NCBI GenBank assembly: GCA_041890495.1
Contig: CP169086.1
Coordinates: 4,402,001 to 4,466,000 of the forward strand
Direction: 5' to 3'
DNA from: Escherichia boydii
GTDB taxonomy: Bacteria > Pseudomonadota > Gammaproteobacteria > Enterobacterales > Enterobacteriaceae
Length of the DNA: 64,000 nucleotides
Positions 35,861 through 44,384 of this stretch are shown piece after piece. The notes beneath the pieces are model-generated. The model ran no database searches. It saw only the letters and a list, made by a program, of their open reading frames with translations, and was not told where the DNA came from. How positions within the stretch are numbered: the stretch's first letter is position 1; every line of letters starts with the position of its first letter. Made by a program: the position numbers and the translations under genes.

Positions 35861-36163
35861 TTAGACGATCGGGTTGTGGACGGTGACGAGCTTGGACCCG
35901 TCCGGGAAGGTGGCTTCCACCTGGATATCCGGGATCATCTCCGGCACGCCCTCCATCACCTGGTCGCGCGTCAGGACGTGGCGGCCCGCCTCCATCAGCG
36001 AGGCGACGGTTTCGCCATCGCGCGCGCCTTCCATGATGAAGGCGCTGATCAGCGCGACCGATTCCGGGTAATTGAGCTTTACCCCGCGCGCAAGGCGGCG
36101 TTCGGCAACCAGCGCGGCGGTGAACAGCAACAGCTTGTCTTTTTCTCTGGGGGTCAGTTCCAT
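35861..36163 (-). CDS. ureA: UreA, urease gamma subunit
   Basis: This 100-residue subunit starts MELTPREKDKLLLFTAALVA, followed by GVKLNYPESVALISAFIMEG and IPDIQVEATFPDGSKLVTVHNPI, all typical of urease gamma. It lies 10 bases downstream of ureD in the ureDABCEJFG operon. Confidence 0.97.
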   Translation of the reverse strand: MELTPREKDKLLLFTAALVAERRLARGVKLNYPESVALISAFIMEGARDGETVASLMEAGRHVLTRDQVMEGVPEMIPDIQVEATFPDGSKLVTVHNPIV

Positions 36164-36173
36164 AACGTTTCTC

Positions 36174-37001
36174 TTATGTCTGCCAGATACGCGGCGAACA
36201 GGCGGTTTTGGTGGTGAGAAGCGGGCGAAGCGACTGCCAGACGTCGCGCATCACCCGCTGACAAATCAGGTTATCGTGGGAGAGAAAACGCACCGACATG
36301 AGATCGTCCGCGAGCGTGGCGCCCGCAAAAGCATCCCGCGGAGCGAGCAGCGCACGCGCCGCGTCGAGATGTTCTTCTCTGGCCGGGTAGAACAACAGCG
36401 TGCCGATCCACGGATGCCCGGCGACGGGCGTGAGATCGCCGTCGGCGAGGTGCTGACGTTCAATCAGGCGCGGCTCGTTCTCAACCCAGACCTCAAGGCG
36501 GCTTTCCAGCGTGCCGTGGCTGAAGGTCTCATTGATTACCGGTCGTCCCAGGCAGTACAGCTCCCACGCCAGCAGCGTGCTGGAGGCCTTCAGGTGGAAG
36601 ACAGAACGCAGCGCGACGTTCGCACCGGGGAAGATAATAGTGTCCTGCGGCAGCCACTCCAGCGTGGATTCATCATCGAGATAAAAGTGCTGATTCAGGC
36701 GAGCCTGCGGGCCGCTGCTGCGATAGAACTTGCTGGCGCCGGGCATGGTGATAAGCGCATGGCTTTTGGCGTTCAGACGCACGGAGATATCCAGCGAATC
36801 CCCGCCCACAACCCCGCCCGGCGGGTGCAGCAGGTAAAGGTGGCAGGTTTCCCCTTCGGGATAAAATGGACGCTGAACGGTAAGCGGCCCGAGGTGATGA
36901 GCAGAGTGCAGGAGGGTTTTCTCAGGGGTGTGACAAAACTGCAGGGCAAGCGACGCCTGCCAGCCTTTGTACGAATTATCAGTGACCTGAGCTGCTAACA
37001 T
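36174..37001 (-). CDS. ureD: UreD, urease accessory protein
   Basis: UreD binds apo-urease directly and recruits UreF and UreG for nickel insertion. The 275 residues include RPFYPEGETCHLYLLHPPGG, VVGGDSLDISVRL and KFYRSSGPQARLNQHFYLD, all conserved in UreD. It is the first urease gene. The 160 bases upstream hold a REP and no UreR or obvious regulator gene, so control may be constitutive or nitrogen-linked from elsewhere. Confidence 0.96.
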   Translation of the reverse strand: MLAAQVTDNSYKGWQASLALQFCHTPEKTLLHSAHHLGPLTVQRPFYPEGETCHLYLLHPPGGVVGGDSLDISVRLNAKSHALITMPGASKFYRSSGPQARLNQHFYLDDESTLEWLPQDTIIFPGANVALRSVFHLKASSTLLAWELYCLGRPVINETFSHGTLESRLEVWVENEPRLIERQHLADGDLTPVAGHPWIGTLLFYPAREEHLDAARALLAPRDAFAGATLADDLMSVRFLSHDNLICQRVMRDVWQSLRPLLTTKTACSPRIWQT

Positions 37002-37092
37002 GCTGCATCCATCTGCTCATCATCGGGTCGTTTCAGTATGCCCTGGCAGAAATGAAGGCTGTCATATGAGTCGCTTATGGATGGTCTGTAAT

Positions 37093-37122
37093 GTAGGCCG
37101 GGTAAGCGCAGCGCCACCCGGC
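37093..37122. repeat. Single REP upstream of ureD
   Basis: TAGGCCGGGTAAGCGCAGCG with CCACCCGGC is one GC-rich host-type REP between the divergent ureD promoter region and the end of the MFS gene. Confidence 0.85.
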
Positions 37123-37162
37123 AAGAAAGGCGATGACATTATTAATGACGGGGTTTGCGGGA

Positions 37163-38629
37163 TTACCGATAGTCCTCCGCATCCACATCATACCCCGACG
37201 GCTCCCAGCGGATTGCCAGCAGCGAGGCCAGGCCGATAAACGGCGCCAGCGCAATCACCCAGAACACGGCGGTGTCGAGAGACGCGACCAGCAGCGGGAA
37301 CAGGAATAGCGACAGCGTGGAGCTGCTGCGCATCAGCGTCTGGTTGAGACCCACTCCCACGCCGCGCAGCGAGGTGGGGTAGCTCAGCGAGGCAAACGTC
37401 ATGGTATGCGCGCCCGGGCCGAAGCCCTGACCGAACAGGAACAGCGCCAGCATCGCCACGGCAAGCACCCCTTCGGTGGCGCCTTCCGGGCGACCAATCA
37501 GCCCCAGGCCCAGCAGCGCGACCAGCTGGCAGGCGTAACCCGCAAGCGACATCCGCCAGGCGCCGAAGCGCGGCACGAAGCGTACCGCCAGCAGTCCGCC
37601 GACGAAGGCAAACAGCAGGTTAAGCGCCAGAGAAATCAGGATGGTGGTCAGCATCGACTGGACAAAGAAGCTGGAGATGATCACCGGCAGGCCAAACGCC
37701 ACGGCGTTATAGGCGAAGGAAGAGACGACAGATAGCAGCGTGGCGAGCGTTGTGCGGCGTAAGTAGATGCCCCGGAACAGGTTCAGATAATTTGACCATT
37801 TCGCTTTATTCACGACGGGGGCTGGCTGGCTCAGCGCATCCTGTGGCACGTGGGCATTAATGTTGTACGAGTGGCGTAAAATGGACGCCGCATCTTTCAG
37901 GTTGCCCTGATTCGCCGCCCAGACCGGAGATTCGCTCATATAGCGGCTGCGGATGGCAATAATTACCAGCGCGGGCACTGCGCCAAATCCGAGAATCAAA
38001 CGCCACAGCCAGTCGCTGTGGCTTTCCGGCAGCACGGCGTAGAAGAAAAGCACCAGCAGGTAGGAGATGCTGATGGCGGCATACCAGGTGGGGCACCACA
38101 TCGCAACGCTGGAAGCCTTATTTCCTGGCCCTTTCAGCCTGGCGAACTCGCTTAAAAACGCCATCGCCACGGGAAGATCGATCCCGACGCCAAGCCCCAT
38201 GACGAAGCGGGCACCCGCCAGCACATATTCGTTCGGGGCCAGCGCACAGGCGATAGCCGCTACGACGAAGAACACCATATCAGCCATAAAGACGCGATAG
38301 CGCCCGATTTTATCCGTGAGATAACCGCCGAGCAGCGCCCCGACAATGGCACCAAAGGTAATCGCCGACGCCACCATGCCGGTACCGGCGGGCGTCAGGT
38401 TAAATTCGCGGGTGATGTCTTTAATGCCGAAGGCCAGCGCGCCCAGATCGTAGGCATCAAGGAAAATCCCGCCCAGCGCGATCCCAACCACGATACGGGC
38501 GTTGGCCCGACCCTGAGAACCGTCATTAACGAGGCGTGATACATCCGAGGCGCTGCGCACCCACTGGATGTCGCCATCGGTGTGTTTTCCTGCCGTTGAA
38601 AGGGGAGTTGTTTCTGTGATTTCTGCCAT
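37163..38629 (-). CDS. MFS transporter, metabolite:H+ symporter type
   Basis: This inner-membrane transporter has twelve hydrophobic segments. Family signatures are GGYLTDKIGRYRVFMADMVFF (loop 2-3), RFVMGLGVGIDLPVAMAFLSEF and a long central loop after ESPVWAANQGNLKDAASILR. It resembles the sugar/aromatic-acid symporter branch. The frame is open to a GTG at 38671; I prefer the ATG at 38629 (MAEITETTPL) with AAGAAGAAA before it, giving 488 residues, but the choice is uncertain. It lies where E. coli has the tartrate genes ttdRABT. The substrate is unknown. Confidence 0.85.
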   Translation of the reverse strand: MAEITETTPLSTAGKHTDGDIQWVRSASDVSRLVNDGSQGRANARIVVGIALGGIFLDAYDLGALAFGIKDITREFNLTPAGTGMVASAITFGAIVGALLGGYLTDKIGRYRVFMADMVFFVVAAIACALAPNEYVLAGARFVMGLGVGIDLPVAMAFLSEFARLKGPGNKASSVAMWCPTWYAAISISYLLVLFFYAVLPESHSDWLWRLILGFGAVPALVIIAIRSRYMSESPVWAANQGNLKDAASILRHSYNINAHVPQDALSQPAPVVNKAKWSNYLNLFRGIYLRRTTLATLLSVVSSFAYNAVAFGLPVIISSFFVQSMLTTILISLALNLLFAFVGGLLAVRFVPRFGAWRMSLAGYACQLVALLGLGLIGRPEGATEGVLAVAMLALFLFGQGFGPGAHTMTFASLSYPTSLRGVGVGLNQTLMRSSSTLSLFLFPLLVASLDTAVFWVIALAPFIGLASLLAIRWEPSGYDVDAEDYR

Positions 38630-38719
38630 TTTCTTCTTGTGTGGTTGTGTTGTGTCATTAACAGTTACCACAGGCAGAAGGTGACCAAAATCACATTTGG
38701 CTATAAGGCATAACTAACC

Positions 38720-39334
38720 TTACGGGGCGTCTTTTTTCTTCCTTTTGAATTTCGTCCAGATTTTTGTCTCCTGACGACGCCACAGACGTTGGATGTTGTC
38801 ATGATGACGCAGCAGGATCAGGCAAGAGAGCATCGAAACCGGGAAGGTGAATTGTGGCTTAAACCACCAGACATAAAACGGAGCAATCAGTGCACTGACA
38901 ATCGCTCCCAGCGACGAGTATCCGCTCAATAGCACGGTCAGTAACCAGGTTCCCGCCATTACTCCGGTGAGATCCCAGCCAATGGGTGCGATGGCACCAA
39001 AAGCGGTAGCAACGCCTTTTCCTCCTTTAAATCCGAAGAAAACGGGCCAGATGTGTCCAAGACAGGCGGCGATGGCAATTAAGCCTAGCCAGAAGGGGCT
39101 GACACCTAATTCATACGCGCCCCAGACGGGCAACATTCCTTTCAGAACGTCGAAAATCAGTACTGCTACGGCTGCTCCCTTGCCACCGATACGTAACACA
39201 TTGGTTGCGCCTGGATTGCCGGAGCCGCTGGTTCGCGGATCGGGCAGCCCACACAAGCGGCAAACCAGAATGGCACTGGAAATGGAGCCGCAGAGGTACG
39301 CGATGAGGATCATTCCAGGCGCGATTGCACTCAT
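38720..39334 (-). CDS. plsY: PlsY, acyl-phosphate:glycerol-3-phosphate acyltransferase
   Basis: PlsY transfers acyl from acyl-phosphate to G3P at the inner membrane to make lysophosphatidate. The 204 residues contain the conserved loops GSGNPGATNVLR and FFGFKGGKGVATAFG in a five-helix protein. The sequence equals E. coli PlsY as I recall, until the last few residues (FKRKKKDAP versus FKRKREKDPE). The first E. coli-like stretch of this block therefore starts inside the 3' end of this gene, near 38750. It is divergent from folB. Confidence 0.96.
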   Translation of the reverse strand: MSAIAPGMILIAYLCGSISSAILVCRLCGLPDPRTSGSGNPGATNVLRIGGKGAAVAVLIFDVLKGMLPVWGAYELGVSPFWLGLIAIAACLGHIWPVFFGFKGGKGVATAFGAIAPIGWDLTGVMAGTWLLTVLLSGYSSLGAIVSALIAPFYVWWFKPQFTFPVSMLSCLILLRHHDNIQRLWRRQETKIWTKFKRKKKDAP

Positions 39335-39438
39335 AAGCTGTTCCGTTTTGAAAATTCGTGTTCAACGATGAATCTGTGGATAATACGCACATTTCGCCGG
39401 AAGTGGTATCCGGTTAGCCAAAAAGCAGGCAGGACGTG

Positions 39439-39807
39439 ATGGATATTGTATTTATAGAGCAACTTTCGGTAATCACCACTATTGGTGTTTACGACTGGGA
39501 ACAGACCATCGAACAGAAGTTAGTGTTCGATATCGAAATGGCGTGGGATAACCGTAAAGCGGCGAAAAGTGATGATGTGGCGGATTGCCTCAGTTACGCT
39601 GACATTGCAGAAACGGTGGTCAGCCACGTCGAGGGGGCGCGTTTTGCGCTGGTGGAACGCGTGGCTGAAGAGGTGGCGGAGCTGCTGTTAGCACGCTTCA
39701 ACTCGCCGTGGGTGCGTATCAAACTCAGCAAGCCAGGCGCAGTGGCGCGGGCGGCGAATGTTGGCGTAATCATTGAGCGTGGCAATAATCTGAAAGAAAA
39801 TAATTAA
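39439..39807 (+). CDS. folB: FolB, dihydroneopterin aldolase
   Basis: FolB cleaves (and epimerises) 7,8-dihydroneopterin in folate synthesis. The 122 residues MDIVFIEQLSVITTIGVYDW..ERVAEEVAELLL..VRIKLSKPGAV are the complete tunnelling-fold subunit; I see no difference from E. coli FolB. A GTG codon precedes the ATG in frame; the ATG has AGGACG upstream and gives the known length. Confidence 0.97.
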   Translation: MDIVFIEQLSVITTIGVYDWEQTIEQKLVFDIEMAWDNRKAAKSDDVADCLSYADIAETVVSHVEGARFALVERVAEEVAELLLARFNSPWVRIKLSKPGAVARAANVGVIIERGNNLKENN

Positions 39808-39896
39808 TTTTACAGCTGTTAAACCAAACGGTTATAACCTGGTCATACGCAGTAGTTCGGACAAGCGGTACATTTTAATAATTTAGGGGTTTATTG

Positions 39897-40718
39897 ATGA
39901 GCGATATGCACTCGCTGCTGATAGCGGCAATATTGGGTGTGGTCGAAGGATTGACAGAATTTCTGCCGGTATCCAGCACGGGCCATATGATTATTGTCGG
40001 TCACTTGTTGGGGTTTGAGGGCGACACGGCGAAAACCTTTGAAGTTGTGATCCAGTTAGGATCAATTCTGGCGGTAGTAGTGATGTTCTGGCGGCGTCTG
40101 TTTGGCCTGATTGGCATCCACTTTGGCCGCCCGTTGCAGCACGAAGGTGAAAGCAAAGGTCGTTTAACGCTGATCCACATTTTGCTGGGGATGATTCCGG
40201 CGGTGGTATTGGGGCTGTTGTTCCACGACACGATTAAGTCATTGTTTAACCCGATAAATGTGATGTATGCGCTGGTCGTTGGCGGTTTGTTGCTGATTGC
40301 CGCCGAATGCCTGAAGCCGAAAGAGCCGCGTGCGCCGGGTCTTGATGATATGACCTATCGTCAGGCATTTATGATTGGCTGTTTCCAGTGTCTGGCGCTG
40401 TGGCCGGGTTTCTCCCGTTCCGGGGCGACCATTTCAGGTGGGATGCTGATGGGGGTGAGCCGTTACGCTGCTTCCGAGTTTTCGTTCCTGCTGGCGGTGC
40501 CGATGATGATGGGCGCAACGGCGCTCGATCTCTACAAAAGCTGGGGCTTCCTGACAAGCGGCGATATCCCGATGTTTGCCGTTGGGTTTATCACCGCTTT
40601 TGTGGTGGCGCTGATAGCGATTAAAACCTTCCTGCAATTGATTAAGCGCATTTCGTTTATCCCGTTCGCCATTTATCGCTTTATTGTGGCGGCTGCGGTG
40701 TATGTCGTGTTCTTTTAA
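39897..40718 (+). CDS. uppP: UppP (BacA), undecaprenyl-diphosphatase
   Basis: This membrane enzyme recycles undecaprenyl pyrophosphate carrier for peptidoglycan synthesis and confers bacitracin tolerance. The 273 residues contain the catalytic segments [15 protein letters not shown] and [15 protein letters not shown] and about eight membrane helices. It starts at the ATG after TTG in frame, with AGGGGTTTATTG upstream. It appears identical to E. coli BacA. The E. coli-type REP cluster follows. Confidence 0.97.
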
Positions 40719-40756
40719 TTGAGGAATAGTGTCGGATGCTTGGCGTTGTCAACGAT

Positions 40757-40885
40757 TGCGTAGGCCGAATAAGGCGTTCACGCCGCATCCGGCAATCAAC
40801 GCCTGATGCGACGCTTGCGCGTCTTATCAGGCCTACAACTGTCGTTGACATGTAGCCGGATAAGGCGTTTACGCCGCATCCGGCA
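40757..40885. repeat. E. coli-type REP/BIME cluster
   Basis: The units GTAGGCCGAATAAGGCGTTC, GCCTGATGCGACGCTTGCGC..TTATCAGGCCTAC and GTAGCCGGATAAGGCGTTTA are the classical E. coli BIME motifs (GCC-G/T-GATGnCG). They differ from the CCCGGTGGCGCT-type units everywhere else in the window. Confidence 0.9.
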
Positions 40886-40898
40886 AAATGCCCAATAC

Positions 40899-42137
40899 TC
40901 ATTCAGGCTTTGGGCAACGTTGTTCCTTCCAGCTGGCTACCGCCGCAATCCGCCGTCGGGTCAGCTCCTCGCGAATCTCCACACCTTTAAATCCCGCTTC
41001 AACGACGGCTTTTGTCGGCACTGACTGCGCCACTTCCCAGGCTTCGCGCAACCAGCGGCCTTGCGGGTAGTCCGCTGATTCAAAACCGGTTCTGCCGCGC
41101 ACGTCAGCCTCGCTGGTCAGCGCCAGTTGCTCGACACGCTGCGGTTTACGCCAGGCATCGATGGAATCAAATAATTTGACGATGGTTTTTGGGTTCAGCA
41201 TTGGGAAGGTGTGGATGAGATCGTGAAACTCAGCCACCAGTCTGGCTAAATCGCGAATTTCATTTGGCACGCGCAGACGCTGGCATAGTTGTTCCACTAA
41301 CTTAACACCCGCCGGGCCATGACCATGATGACGCGGCCAGAGTTCTGGCGGCGTCAGCCCTTTACCGAGATCGTGGCATAAAGTTGCGAAACGGACATCG
41401 ACCTGCGGACTCAGCATCGCCGCCATTGAGAGCGTCATTAAGGTATGAATACCCGTATCGATTTCCGGATGCCACTTGGCAGGGGCCGGAACGCCAAACA
41501 GTGCGTCAATTTCCGGGAATAAAACGCGCAGTGCGCCGCAATCGCGCAGTACCTGGAAGAACACCTGTGGATTGCGGGTGGTGAGGGCGCTTTCCGTCTC
41601 TTTCCATACCCGTTCAGGCGTCAGGTGTTCCAGTTCACCCGCATGGGTCATCTCGCGCATCAACGCCAGAGTTTCATCGGCAATACGAAAACCGAGGTGG
41701 GCATAACGCGCAGCAAAACGCGCCACGCGCAATACGCGTAACGGATCTTCGCCAAAAGCGGGGGAAACATGGCGCAACAGACGATTTTGCAGATCGCCCA
41801 GACCGTTGTACGGGTCGATAATCTCGCCGTTATCGTCCTGGGCCAGCGCATTAATGGTCAGATCGCGACGCTTAAGATCATCTTCCAGCGTGACATCCGG
41901 TGCGGCATAGCAAGTAAAACCGGTGTAACCGGAACCGGATTTCCGTTCGGTACGTGCCAGCGCATACTCTTCATGCGTTTGCGGATGCAGAAACACAGGA
42001 AAATCGCGGCCTACCTGCTGGTAGCCCGCGTCGAGCATCTCCTGTGGCGTACTGCCGACCACCACCCAATCTCTGTCTTTGACCGGTAGCCCTAACAATG
42101 CATCCCGAACAGCACCACCGACCAGATAAATCTTCAC
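40899..42137 (-). CDS. cca: Cca, tRNA nucleotidyltransferase with HD domain
   Basis: Cca adds and repairs the CCA end of tRNAs without a template. The 412 residues show the nucleotidyltransferase head (MKIYLVGGAVRDALLG, RDWVVVGS, RRDLTINALAQ) and a C-terminal HD domain (FATLCHDLGKGLTP) that gives the E. coli enzyme its phosphodiesterase and phosphatase activity. It matches E. coli Cca residue for residue as I recall. It is co-directional with ygiM upstream. Confidence 0.97.
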   Translation of the reverse strand: MKIYLVGGAVRDALLGLPVKDRDWVVVGSTPQEMLDAGYQQVGRDFPVFLHPQTHEEYALARTERKSGSGYTGFTCYAAPDVTLEDDLKRRDLTINALAQDDNGEIIDPYNGLGDLQNRLLRHVSPAFGEDPLRVLRVARFAARYAHLGFRIADETLALMREMTHAGELEHLTPERVWKETESALTTRNPQVFFQVLRDCGALRVLFPEIDALFGVPAPAKWHPEIDTGIHTLMTLSMAAMLSPQVDVRFATLCHDLGKGLTPPELWPRHHGHGPAGVKLVEQLCQRLRVPNEIRDLARLVAEFHDLIHTFPMLNPKTIVKLFDSIDAWRKPQRVEQLALTSEADVRGRTGFESADYPQGRWLREAWEVAQSVPTKAVVEAGFKGVEIREELTRRRIAAVASWKEQRCPKPE

Positions 42138-42200
42138 GCCATCATCCCTTCGTCAAATACACAATTCCTAATAATAAGACAGTGCAACGAAGAAGGCGAT

Positions 42201-42821
42201 TTAGTTCATCCAGCGATCTTTGCGTTTGCGGCTTGGGATCAGGTGCGGCAGTACCAGACCGAGCAGCAAGCCAAGCCCCAGCACGCCACCGCCATACATA
42301 AACCATTGCATGATGATGGTGCGCTGTTTGTCATCCAGCTGTACGCTGGCGGCATCGACCTTTTTCTGCGCGACAATCAGCTCGTTTTTCAGTTTCTGAT
42401 TTTCTTCTTTTAACCCGTTGATCACGCTGTCGCTCTGCGCCACTTTTTGCTGCATTTCTGCGGTGCGCTGATTCCAGGTGTTATCGATATTGGTGAGTTT
42501 ATCGGTCAGGGTTTTGACCTGATTTTCCAGATCTGGCACACGGGAGCGCAGGCTTGGCTCAGTGCTAAGTTGTTTCAACGGGATCCAGGCGGTACGGCCA
42601 GAGCTGTCTTTCACCTGGGCATAATTGGTGTTGGCGTCAGTTTGTAATAAGGTCACTTCCTCGCCGGCGTTAACCGTGCCCACGAGGCGATAATGATCTC
42701 CCGGACCGCTGCGGACCCAGGTATTCAGTTCGTCGGAAACATAGCGCGTTTCTTCAGCGTGTGAGACGGCAGTCGCGCTAAGTGCGAGTAAAGTTAATCC
42801 GATCAGGCGTAATTTTGGCAT
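42201..42821 (-). CDS. ygiM: YgiM, SH3-domain membrane-anchored protein
   Basis: The 206-residue envelope protein has a signal peptide (to AVSHAEE), a bacterial SH3 domain (residues about 25-95: LNTWVRSGPGDHYRLVGTV..WIPLKQL), a coiled coil (about 100-165) and a C-terminal membrane helix (YGGGVLGLGLLLGLVLPHLI) with a basic cytoplasmic tail. The role is not established; cell-envelope or division-linked functions are suggested for relatives. It is divergent from ygiF. Confidence 0.95.
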   Translation of the reverse strand: MPKLRLIGLTLLALSATAVSHAEETRYVSDELNTWVRSGPGDHYRLVGTVNAGEEVTLLQTDANTNYAQVKDSSGRTAWIPLKQLSTEPSLRSRVPDLENQVKTLTDKLTNIDNTWNQRTAEMQQKVAQSDSVINGLKEENQKLKNELIVAQKKVDAASVQLDDKQRTIIMQWFMYGGGVLGLGLLLGLVLPHLIPSRKRKDRWMN

Positions 42822-43062
42822 CAGGCTGTCGTTATTGTCATGGAAAGTGGAACGATAGTAGTGGCATCAGTGTCGCTACGCAAAGCATTCGACATCAATC
42901 GGAATCCTCTGTGTCAGGTCTTGCCACTGCTTCAAACTTTTACGCCCGTCAAATTGCCCGTTGCATGGCAATTTGGCGCAAAATACTATCTACTGACAAA
43001 AAAGATCGCATTAAGTTCGCCGTTCATCGTCACTTATGTGACATAACCGATAAGTAAAGGCC

Positions 43063-44363
43063 ATGGCTCAGGAAATCGAATTAAAGTTTATTGTTAATCA
43101 CAGTGCCGTTGAGGCGTTGCGTGACCATCTCAATACGCTGGGCGGCGAGCACCATGACCCCGTGCAGTTGCTGAATATTTACTACGAAACGCCGGATAAC
43201 TGGCTGCGTGGGCACGATATGGGCTTACGTATTCGTGGCGAAAACGGTCGCTATGAGATGACCATGAAAGTTGCAGGAAGAGTGACAGGCGGCTTACATC
43301 AGCGCCCGGAATATAACGTGGCGTTGAGCGAACCGACGCTCGACCTGGCGCAGTTACCGACGGAAGTCTGGCCGAACGGCGAATTGCCCGCCGATCTCGC
43401 CTCCCGCGTGCAGCCGCTGTTCAGCACCGATTTTTATCGCGAAAAATGGCTGGTGGCGGTCGATGGTAGCCAAATTGAAATCGCCCTCGACCAGGGGGAA
43501 GTGAAAGCGGGTGAATTTGCTGAACCTATCTGTGAGCTGGAACTGGAACTGCTTAGCGGCGACACGCGCGCGGTGCTGAAACTGGCGAACCAACTGGTAT
43601 CGCAAACCGGATAACGCCAGGGGCAGCCTGAGCAAAGCGGCGCGTGCTATCATCTGGCGCAGGGCAATCCGCGCGTGAAATCAAATCCGACCACCATTTT
43701 GCATGTTGCGGCAAAAGCCGATGTGGAACAGGGGCTGGAGCGGCGCTCGAGCTGGCGTTAGCGCAATGGCAGTATCATGAAGAACTGTGGGTACGCGGCA
43801 ACGATGCGGCGAAAGAACAGGTGCTGGCAGCCATTAGCCAGGTCCGTCATACGCTGATGCTGTTCGGTGGTATTGTGCCGCGTAAAGCGAGCACTCACTT
43901 ACGTTGACTGCTGACGCAGACCGAAACGCTGATGCTCTCCGACGTCTCGGCGCAAACGGCGATCTACAGCCCGCAAGCCGCTTCGGCAAAACTGGCGCTG
44001 ACCGAGTTTCTGGTCACGCGCGGCTGGCGCGCCTTCCTGGATGCGAAAGCCGAGGCCAAAATCGCGGAAAACTTTAAGCGTTTCGCGGACATTCATCTTT
44101 CCCGTCATGCCGCTGAACTGAAGAGTACCTTTGCGTATCCACTCGGCGATAAGTATGGCGATCAGCTTCCCCGTCTTTCACGCAATATCGACAGCATGCT
44201 GCTCCTTTCCGGTGCCTACGACGGTCCACTGGCGCAGGCGTGGCTGGAAAACTGGCAGGGGCTGAAGCATGCCGTCGAAACCCGTCAGCATATTGAGATT
44301 GAGCATTTCCGTAACGAGGCCATTTCGCAGGAGCCGTACTGGCTGCACAGCGGAAAACGTTAA
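43063..44363 (+). pseudogene. ygiF: ygiF, triphosphatase with intact CYTH but broken CHAD domain
   Basis: YgiF is an inorganic triphosphatase of 433 residues with CYTH then CHAD domains. The CYTH part (43063-43614, 183 residues, EIELKFIV ExExK-type motif) is complete and ends at TAA in QLVSQTG*. Beyond it, homologous peptides alternate between frames: YHLAQGNP and TTILHVAAKADVEQGLE in the first frame, then ALELALAQWQYHEELWVRGN..KASTHLR in another, an in-frame TGA at 43905, then QTETLMLSD to the end at 44363. At least one nonsense and several small indels fall within 300 bases. The tail after 43920 is not E. coli-like. The CYTH domain alone could still be made. Confidence 0.85.
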
Positions 44364-44384
44364 CTCTGGCAAGGAACCCCTAAA

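Noticed and set aside
43644..43907. ORF in the middle of ygiF as a separate gene
   Set aside because: Its second half is plainly CHAD-domain sequence of ygiF; it is a product of the frame lesions, not a gene.
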